Source: an uncultured Candidatus Poseidoniales archaeon
GTDB lineage: Archaea; Thermoplasmatota; Poseidoniia; Poseidoniales; Thalassarchaeaceae
DNA: 46,395 nucleotides
Reading direction: 5' to 3'
Assembly (NCBI GenBank): GCA_902573115.1
Contig: CACGIM010000001.1
Coordinates: 1-46,395 of the forward strand
Shown: positions 40,103-46,395 of the stretch, in pieces
Numbering within the stretch: position 1 is the stretch's first letter
How the letters are laid out: the number at the start of each line of letters is the position of its first letter
The notes under the pieces: generated by a model
The model's database searches: none
Told to the model about the DNA's origin: nothing
Seen by the model: the letters and a program-made list of their open reading frames with translations, nothing else
Position numbers and translations under genes: made by a program

Positions 40103-40202
40103 GACTATGCGATGTAGACCCCCCTTTCAGTACAGCGCTCCAGAAATTGTTGTCGGTTAATTCCCAGATAACGTTCAAACCACACGGATATCACGGACAA
40201 TC

Positions 40203-41558
40203 GTGGCACTCGAGGGCTTGAAGCGGAGAGTTCTGGGTTCTATCGGGCTTCTCAAGGGGAAAAGGAAAGTAGACGAGGAGACTGTGAAGGAGCTGAGTAG
40301 GTCCTTGAGAAGGGCACTCCTTGAAGCAGATTTCAACGTAAGGCAAGCCAAGGAGCTAACGGAGAGGATCGAAAGAAGAATGGTCGAGGAGGATCCTCGT
40401 CCTGGTGTTAGGCTCGAGACCCACGCCATGAACCTGGTGTATTCTGAATTGGTTAGGATTCTAGGGCAGCCTAAGGTAATCAGGCCCCACAACCAAACGG
40501 TATTGATGGTCGGATTGTACGGACAAGGAAAAACGACAACAACAGCAAAGCTTGCAGAATGGTGGAGAAGGAGCCATAGTGCGAAAGTTGCTGTGATCGA
40601 AGCGGACGTTCACAGGCCTGGTGCATTCCAGCAGCTAAGCCAGATGCTGGAGGGAACAGGAGTAGAGGTCTACGGCGAGCCGGAATCGGAAGATGCGTCT
40701 AGGATTGTCAGGAACGGCCTCAAGCAAGTCGGTAAGGCTGATATTGTAATCATAGATACTGCTGGGAGGGATAGTCTAGACGGGGATTTGAAGGAAGAAC
40801 TTCTGGAAATAGCCGAGGTTGCGAATGCAACAGAGAGGTTCCTTGTAATTGATGCCCAAGTTGGTCAGGCCGCTGGACCAATGGCCGACACATTCCACGA
40901 TCTGGTTGGCGTTACTGGCACCATTGTAACCAAGCTAGACGGTACCGCAAGAGGAGGTGGTGCGCTAAGCGCGGTTGCAACCACCGGAGCACCTATTGTT
41001 TTCGTAGGTGAGGGGGAAAGGATCGGTGACCTCGAGAAGTTTGAGTCGGACCGATTCATTTCTAGACTTCTTGGAATGGGGGACATCAAGGGACTGATCG
41101 ACCTTGCTCCCGAGGACATGGATGAGCAAGAGGCCATGAGGTTAACACAGAGGCTTATGTCTGGAAGATTCACACTAACCGACATGTACGCTCAGATGGA
41201 AATGATGAGCAAGATCGGGACCCTGGACAAGGTCCTATCTCACTTGCCAGACACAATGTTTGGCGGCATGGGGAATATGAGCGTCGCACAGAAGAGGCAG
41301 ATGCAGTCGAATCTCGACAAATATCGTATTGTTATGGACTCCATGACTCAAGAAGAGAAGGACGACCCCCTTCTACTGAAATCAAGCAGAATCAGAAGGA
41401 TCGCCAGGGGTTCAGGCTGTGAGGAGAAAGTAGTCAAGGAGCTCCTTAGCCAATGGAACAGAAGCAAGAAGATGATGAGGGGTTTTAGAGGCGATAGGAA
41501 GATGCGTCGGCAGATGCAATCAATGATGGGGATGGATGATGAATTGGGCCTAGGGTGA
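40203..41558 (+). CDS. srp54: Signal recognition particle 54-kDa protein
   Basis: A 451-residue GTPase that binds signal peptides and SRP RNA and delivers ribosomes to the membrane receptor. Domains are an N helical bundle (1-90), a G domain with P-loop GLYGQGKTTTTAK (about 104-116), DTAGRD, TKLDGTARGG and the insertion box between them, then a methionine-rich M domain (about 300-451) with MSGRFTLTDMYAQMEMM and an SRP-RNA-binding SRIRRIARGSG helix. The start is a GTG at 40203. The trmY gene follows almost directly. Confidence 0.96.
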   Translation: MALEGLKRRVLGSIGLLKGKRKVDEETVKELSRSLRRALLEADFNVRQAKELTERIERRMVEEDPRPGVRLETHAMNLVYSELVRILGQPKVIRPHNQTVLMVGLYGQGKTTTTAKLAEWWRRSHSAKVAVIEADVHRPGAFQQLSQMLEGTGVEVYGEPESEDASRIVRNGLKQVGKADIVIIDTAGRDSLDGDLKEELLEIAEVANATERFLVIDAQVGQAAGPMADTFHDLVGVTGTIVTKLDGTARGGGALSAVATTGAPIVFVGEGERIGDLEKFESDRFISRLLGMGDIKGLIDLAPEDMDEQEAMRLTQRLMSGRFTLTDMYAQMEMMSKIGTLDKVLSHLPDTMFGGMGNMSVAQKRQMQSNLDKYRIVMDSMTQEEKDDPLLLKSSRIRRIARGSGCEEKVVKELLSQWNRSKKMMRGFRGDRKMRRQMQSMMGMDDELGLG

Positions 41559-41562
41559 TCTC

Positions 41563-42153
41563 CTGGACAGATGGTTCGCACTCATAGGACATAGGGCACC
41601 GAGCTCGGGCGATTTTAGCTTGAACGACCTAACTGGCTCCGGAGGAAGGATAGATGTGCTTGCTAGAGCAGTTAACACGGCATTATTTGTTTCCCATGGC
41701 GTAAGAGAAAATTCACACGTCATATTGCATCTTCTCGGGGGCCAGGGTCCGATTAGGAGAGTTTGGTTTGATGGCTCCGAAATAGCAGGGGTTCGCCCTG
41801 ACGAAAGATCAATCGCAGGTCAGATCAGATCGATAATCAAGAAGCCAGTACCCCCCATAGGGCATTACGAAGTAATAACCGATGGCATTAGCCACTCCGG
41901 TGGAGGATTGGGCCAGACGGTATCCGAATGGCGATCCTCGGGCATCTTTCCCATTGTCCTAGATGCAGTGGGTGAGCCCCAAACCGTCATACCAAGAACC
42001 TCAAGTGTGGGCTTTGTACTCTCTGATGACTTGCCGCTATCAGTTAGTGACTTGGAGCACTTAGATGGCATGGAAAGGGTCTCTCTTGGTGATTCTTGGC
42101 TCCAGGGCCACTCCTGCATATCTGTGTTGCACTATCTCATGGACCAGATGTGA
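41563..42153 (+). CDS. trmY: tRNA (pseudouridine-54 N1) methyltransferase, start unusual
   Basis: An approximately 196-residue SPOUT methyltransferase that makes N1-methylpseudouridine at position 54 of archaeal tRNAs. LNDLTGSGGRIDVLARAVN, FDGSEIAGVRPDERS and the knot region GFVLSDDLPLSVSDLE identify it. In-frame codons before the first TTG (41620) encode WFALIGHRAPSSGDFS, the family's conserved first strand, so translation must begin further upstream. No ATG, GTG or TTG exists there before the stop at 41551. A CTG at 41563 follows GGTGAT. Alternatively one extra G after the ATG at 41571 breaks the natural start. Confidence 0.85.
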   Translation: MDRWFALIGHRAPSSGDFSLNDLTGSGGRIDVLARAVNTALFVSHGVRENSHVILHLLGGQGPIRRVWFDGSEIAGVRPDERSIAGQIRSIIKKPVPPIGHYEVITDGISHSGGGLGQTVSEWRSSGIFPIVLDAVGEPQTVIPRTSSVGFVLSDDLPLSVSDLEHLDGMERVSLGDSWLQGHSCISVLHYLMDQM

Positions 42154-43075
42154 GCCATGATGGGAAACCATCAGTTTCCTGCTCCAAAGAGGCGTCTAGA
42201 AGAGAGTCTGGCATTCCCAGCGGGTGATTCCCGGGCCAACTGGCCAATGGTGTTATGGAAGCATAGCCGGAGTTTATTGAATTGCAGTCGGTCATTGGGA
42301 TGTCCTCCTCGACTATCTTTGCTGCTCCGACCTCAAAGGCCACTCCGCTGTTGCCTTTGTCGAGCATGTCGGTGGCATTGTGGTACCACCTAGCGCCTAG
42401 AGGAACGGTTTGGAAAAGGCCGTTCCATTTCTCTGGTATGTTCATGTTGAGGAAGAGATTACCATCAACTAGCCAAGACCTGAGAGTACGGTTTGATTTT
42501 TCTACTGAGAGTGGCAATCCAGTTCCATTTGGCCTCAGAAGGTTCTTGGGCGGTGAAAGTACGACTTGGGAGAACCTATCCACTAGTTTGAGAGTGGCTT
42601 TTATTGAGTCGGAATAGTTCTCGTGAGCGTACGTGGCTAGGCTTACCGAGAAAGATGGCATTCCGTACAATGAAGCCTCTCGCGCGGCCGATACTGTCCC
42701 CGAGTGCAGAACATCGATGGAGAGGTTGGGCCCCCTGTTGATTCCTGAGATGCATAGCCAAGGACTGATCTCAGGGGCTCGTGACCTCAATCCCCCATCG
42801 ATTGCCACGATTACACAGTCACAGGGTGATCCGTCGAGTGAGAATATCCTAAGGGGGACTGATTCATGTTCCCTAATTTCTTCTGCGATATCGTGATGCT
42901 CCTCGAACGCCATATCGCTATTCAGTGAGAGTTTCATCCCACAGGCTGATTGCTCGGTCAGGGGTGCCAAAACTACGACGGGGTGCCCCTTGGAATGTAG
43001 TGCCTTTGCTAGATTAACGAGCCCAGGAGATCTTACCCCATCGTCATTTGTTAGGAGAATAGGTATTGGCCCCAT
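42137..43075 (-). CDS. surE: 5'/3'-nucleotidase SurE
   Basis: A 312-residue metal-dependent phosphatase acting on nucleoside monophosphates. It begins with LLTNDDGV (two catalytic aspartates near residue 9) and continues with LAPLTEQSACG, then SGINRGPNLSIDVLHSGTVSAAREA, whose Asn and Ser/His residues complete the metal site and active centre. The ATG at 43075 is 22 bp after the upstream transporter gene; a longer frame that would overlap that gene is unlikely. It is convergent with trmY and overlaps its last 17 bp. Confidence 0.93.
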   Translation of the reverse strand: MGPIPILLTNDDGVRSPGLVNLAKALHSKGHPVVVLAPLTEQSACGMKLSLNSDMAFEEHHDIAEEIREHESVPLRIFSLDGSPCDCVIVAIDGGLRSRAPEISPWLCISGINRGPNLSIDVLHSGTVSAAREASLYGMPSFSVSLATYAHENYSDSIKATLKLVDRFSQVVLSPPKNLLRPNGTGLPLSVEKSNRTLRSWLVDGNLFLNMNIPEKWNGLFQTVPLGARWYHNATDMLDKGNSGVAFEVGAAKIVEEDIPMTDCNSINSGYASITPLASWPGNHPLGMPDSLLDASLEQETDGFPSWLTSGP

Positions 43076-43097
43076 GCCCCGTGGACAGGGCTTTGGT

Positions 43098-44048
43098 TCA
43101 AGAAGGCGATTCTTCGTCGGTCTTCGCGCCCTCTTGGAGAGTGACCACCACGGCACCGACGATCATCAGGAAGCCACCAAGTATGGTGAGTGGCCCGATA
43201 TCTACCTCTCTTGTCCAAGCAAACCCGATTAGGGTACCTAAGACCGGTTCCATGAGCATTGTGATTGAGACGACAATCGGTGATACCCACCTAAGTACGG
43301 TGTTTATGCCAGTGTGCCCGCATAGGCCGGGCCCCAGGGAAAGGAATGCGACCCAAGGAAGCCATGACCAGTCGATCCAACCAAGGATGGATGACTCCGG
43401 AGTCAATCCGGAGGGGGAGGTCCCCTCTGCAGCAATGGAGTAGATGGTTAGCCATACTCCTGCCATCATGGTGACCGGGAAGGCATAGATGAATATCGGC
43501 ATGCCCCTTTCAGATCTTAGATAACGACCTGCCAGAAGGTAGCCGACTACGGTGACTGCACCTATGAATGCAGCAGCGTCGCCGTGGAGGGACGCGGTTC
43601 CCCCGTCACCTACCTCCATAAGGGCCAAAAAAGCACCAGTGAGGCCCAATGCAACGCCCACCAGATGACCTCTCGTGACCGCTTTGCCTAACAGGGGCAT
43701 TACGGCTACTAGAACCAGAGGGTGAGTGTTTACAAATAGCAAGCTATGGACTAGGCTTGTGTTGTCGAGAGACCATACCCAACTTCCGAAATGTGAGGCT
43801 AGGAAGAAGCTAGAGAACAGTAGCGCAATGGTTTCCTTTCCCCCAGGGATTCCATAGCCAGATTTTAGCGACTGGTACACGAATCCAGGTAGAAGAACAA
43901 GTGCTGTCCCCTGCATCCTCCAGGAGGCCCTCAGGATTGGTGGGACCCTATTCATCTCTTGCAGCACTATACCGCCGCTAGAGACCGCTAGCACCGCGAC
44001 AGCCAATAGAAGCCAAGCACCAGCAGGTGGGCTCCGGGCTCCGACCAT
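43098..44048 (-). CDS. EamA-family (DMT) transporter
   Basis: A 316-residue membrane protein with about ten helices made of two similar halves, typical of the drug/metabolite transporter superfamily. Marks are the LLFVNTHPLVLVAVMPLLG helix with GVALGLTGAFLAL in the first half. In the second half they are LGPGLCGHTGINTVLRWVSPIVVSITMLMEPVLGTLIGF, then ILGGFLMIVGAVVV. The substrate cannot be read. It lies between the OPT transporter (2-bp gap) and surE on the same strand, probably one transcript. Confidence 0.88.
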   Translation of the reverse strand: MVGARSPPAGAWLLLAVAVLAVSSGGIVLQEMNRVPPILRASWRMQGTALVLLPGFVYQSLKSGYGIPGGKETIALLFSSFFLASHFGSWVWSLDNTSLVHSLLFVNTHPLVLVAVMPLLGKAVTRGHLVGVALGLTGAFLALMEVGDGGTASLHGDAAAFIGAVTVVGYLLAGRYLRSERGMPIFIYAFPVTMMAGVWLTIYSIAAEGTSPSGLTPESSILGWIDWSWLPWVAFLSLGPGLCGHTGINTVLRWVSPIVVSITMLMEPVLGTLIGFAWTREVDIGPLTILGGFLMIVGAVVVTLQEGAKTDEESPS

Positions 44049-44050
44049 GG

Positions 44051-46357
44051 TCAGTCCGCCAGCTCGGCATCCATTACACCTGTCCGGGCTGGTGACGGAT
44101 TCTTTGTTATTGGATTGGATGGGGGGCTCTTACCGCCTCCACTGGGACCGAGGATTCCTGCGCTTCTGAACAGGGCGTAAACTGTCGCACCCAGTGTGAA
44201 ATTGATCAGTATGAATCCGGAGATCCTTGCGATTGGCCACCATGAGTTGTCGGCGATTCCGGTACCGTCCAGAACGGCTAGTATGGCGGCCTCAACACCG
44301 TAGAATGCCTCTCCGGTAAGGGCCCCTGCTGCTATCATGAACGTGAAGAGTAGCATCTGGGCACTCTTCTTCTCCGCTGCAGCCCCCCCTTCTTTTTTCC
44401 TTACCGATTCTACCACCGGCTTGAGCCTTCTTTCCTCCCACCATGACCTGTATGCGCCTCCGATGAGCATTGGGAACGTTGCAGGCGTGGGAAGGTACAT
44501 GCCCAGGCCAAAGGAGGTCCCCATGCCGGTTGCCCACTCTGCGAACGCCCCTAGGGCCATTCCTAGTAGCAATGCGCTCCAGTTGCCCTGGCCCTCGGCT
44601 AGAATGGTCGTGAAGTAGGCGAAGGCGTTAGCTTGAGGGGCCAGAAGCTCGATAGTCCCGTCCGCTAGGAGCTTCGACAGGAATATGGCCACACCCGCAC
44701 CTAGGATGGCACCAGGGACCACGCCCATGATGTTGCCCTTCGAAATGTGGTACGGCCTGTTTCCGATGTAGAGGCTGTTCTTGTAATCCCCAACCACCGT
44801 TCCGCTCATGCTTATTGCAGATCCGAAGACAGTGGTGCCAACGAGTGCCATGAGTACGGATTCCTCTTTGGATAGTCCGAGGTCAAGGTTAAGGAATATC
44901 ATCAACAGCATCAGTAGTACGATAAATGATGTCCCCGATACGGGCTCTATCCCGGTCTCGCCCATCACCCTTACTGCTATGGCACCTAGCAGGAATGTTG
45001 TCGAAAGTAGCACTATAGAGAATATTATCGATGGCACGGCTGGGTATCCTCCGACGACGAAAATAAGCGTGATCGCGATGAAGGACAAACCCATGAAGAT
45101 AGGTATGTGGTAAAGCGGCCACTCGTACCACCCCTTACCTTCCACGTACTCATCGCCTTGCTCGCCTGTGAATGCAGTAGCTATGTCTCCGAAGATCCCG
45201 ACGAAGGTTGGGGCCATCTTGATTAGCCCGAGGAATCCGCCACCGAGGATTGCCCCGATGGCCACTGTCCTGACTATTGAGCCAAATGCTTGCCACTGGA
45301 CAGTGGGTCCGAGCGTAGTTATGTTGACGTAGGACCCCTGGGCTGGGTCGTAGACAGGGACGTCTTGAATTACCGCTAGCGGGATGAGCCAAAACCATGC
45401 CAGTATTGCTCCGAGATTCACTAGTAGTGCCGCTCTGAACTTCATGAACCACCCGATTGCGAACAGCGTGGGGCTTATCTCGATACCAAGGAACGTGTAT
45501 GACATCGGGTTGCCCTTGTCGTAAGTAGTGATGCCACCGTATGGTGCGTATCCTTCGGAGAGCTCGCTCGGCTGGTGAATCCACCTCTCGGTGTAAACGG
45601 AAGCCAGCCCCCACTTCTCGCCGGATAGGGTCATTGCGAACCAGTCCGCTATGCTGCTCGGTGCACCGGCCAGCTTCTTAGACCACCTGACTGGGTAGTC
45701 TATCACGAACATCATCCCCATGGTGAGGACTGTCCAGATACCGACGGTTTTCAGGGAGTCCCTTGCAGCTTCGGCTGAGCCAGAGCTCACGTCCGAGGAT
45801 ATGTCTAGCATCTTCAGGGTGGCCTCGAAACCGGGCATCGGTAGTGGGTCCTCCACTAGCCAGACCCTTCTGAAAATGATGAAGTACATCACCCCGAGGA
45901 ATCCGGCGAACATGGAAGCGATGATCCCTATGAATGCCAGGTTAAGTGTGTCAACGGAGCTTAGCAGGTGGCCGTCACCGACTTTGTAGTCATCCGAGTA
46001 GGCCAAGAGGAATATCGCAGGGAATGTGAAGATGAACCCTGTCGATGCGTGAGTTGCGCCCGTGGTCGCGCTAGTTGCTATGTTCACCTCCGACGGGGTC
46101 CATTGTAATGCCATTCCAAGCAGGTATGCGACGTACCATGCCGCTGAGACGGCGAGTCCGATCTTTAGTCCGATATACGCGGTGACGCCGCTGAAGACTG
46201 CCCCTATCAGTACACCGATCAGGACCTTCCTGGTGTCCCAGTGGCTGATCTCGAAGGATTCGGAGAGGTTCTTCTCCTCCAGGTACTGCTCCAGCAGTCC
46301 TGTGTTCAGGTTGTTGTACATGTCTTCGTCTAGCCAGGTCAGTGTTCCCTTTTCCAT
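44051..46357 (-). CDS. OPT-family oligopeptide/metal transporter
   Basis: A 768-residue integral membrane protein of the oligopeptide transporter family, which takes up peptides or metal-siderophore complexes with protons. The first helix region GVLIGAVFSGVTAYIGLKIGLAVSAAW and the repeated glycine-rich segments (SATTGATHASTGFIF, GTSFIVLLMLLM, GVVPGAILGAGVAIFLSKLL) fit the family, with about 14-16 helices. The C-terminus is basic and soluble. The frame has no stop between the ATG at 46357 and the window end, so the true start may lie outside. Confidence 0.9.
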   Translation of the reverse strand: MEKGTLTWLDEDMYNNLNTGLLEQYLEEKNLSESFEISHWDTRKVLIGVLIGAVFSGVTAYIGLKIGLAVSAAWYVAYLLGMALQWTPSEVNIATSATTGATHASTGFIFTFPAIFLLAYSDDYKVGDGHLLSSVDTLNLAFIGIIASMFAGFLGVMYFIIFRRVWLVEDPLPMPGFEATLKMLDISSDVSSGSAEAARDSLKTVGIWTVLTMGMMFVIDYPVRWSKKLAGAPSSIADWFAMTLSGEKWGLASVYTERWIHQPSELSEGYAPYGGITTYDKGNPMSYTFLGIEISPTLFAIGWFMKFRAALLVNLGAILAWFWLIPLAVIQDVPVYDPAQGSYVNITTLGPTVQWQAFGSIVRTVAIGAILGGGFLGLIKMAPTFVGIFGDIATAFTGEQGDEYVEGKGWYEWPLYHIPIFMGLSFIAITLIFVVGGYPAVPSIIFSIVLLSTTFLLGAIAVRVMGETGIEPVSGTSFIVLLMLLMIFLNLDLGLSKEESVLMALVGTTVFGSAISMSGTVVGDYKNSLYIGNRPYHISKGNIMGVVPGAILGAGVAIFLSKLLADGTIELLAPQANAFAYFTTILAEGQGNWSALLLGMALGAFAEWATGMGTSFGLGMYLPTPATFPMLIGGAYRSWWEERRLKPVVESVRKKEGGAAAEKKSAQMLLFTFMIAAGALTGEAFYGVEAAILAVLDGTGIADNSWWPIARISGFILINFTLGATVYALFRSAGILGPSGGGKSPPSNPITKNPSPARTGVMDAELAD

Positions 46358-46395
46358 CGCCTCGAGTCCCGAGGCGGTTACGGGTTGCCTGTAGG

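Overview
The window looks like the chromosome of a marine planktonic euryarchaeon, most likely of the Marine Group II / Poseidoniales type. That placement is inference. What supports it directly is a set of archaeal genes: proteasome alpha subunit, the tRNA enzymes TiaS and TrmY, replication factor C large subunit, SRP54, eukaryote/archaeal-type glycyl-tRNA synthetase, diphthine ammonia ligase and an archaeosortase. No rRNA, tRNA or CRISPR array was found.

The window divides into two parts. Positions 1 to about 20.4 kb form an accessory region. It holds mostly small membrane or lipid-anchored proteins of unknown role, in mixed orientations and separated by 100-300 bp spacers. It also holds an AIM24-family protein, two ABM-like paralogues, an NTF2-like protein, an FAD oxidoreductase, a secreted pentapeptide-repeat lipoprotein, a Sau3AI-like restriction-modification pair, a transmembrane Hanks-type kinase and two further DNA methyltransferases. 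From about 20.4 kb to the end the genes are dense core housekeeping genes with short or overlapping junctions: psmA, dph6, purB, then an operon-like minus-strand run (gmhA, gmhB, tiaS and two small membrane proteins), an archaeosortase, a 1765-residue Lhr-type helicase, glyS, rfcL, trkH-trkA, srp54-trmY, surE, an EamA transporter and an OPT transporter.

The most interesting structure lies at 6.8-12.6 kb. A divergent restriction endonuclease / cytosine-5 methyltransferase pair is bracketed by a 30-bp inverted repeat (26/30 identical) that touches the 3' end of the methyltransferase gene. The 79-bp promoter region between the two genes carries two GATC sites only 2 bp apart, and GATC is the site expected for this enzyme family. 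The next gene is a fusion of signal peptide, acidic calcium-type repeats, one membrane segment, a helix-hairpin-helix domain and a Ser/Thr kinase. It lies between two direct copies of a 109-bp sequence (about 83% identical). A shorter relative of that sequence precedes a DNA methyltransferase at 18.4 kb. A second family of intergenic elements, built on GGCATCAT and sometimes forming near-perfect palindromes, recurs about ten times in the spacers of the first 16 kb. I did not see it in the core part.

All functions are read from motifs and family resemblance by eye. No database search was possible, and identities were counted by hand.
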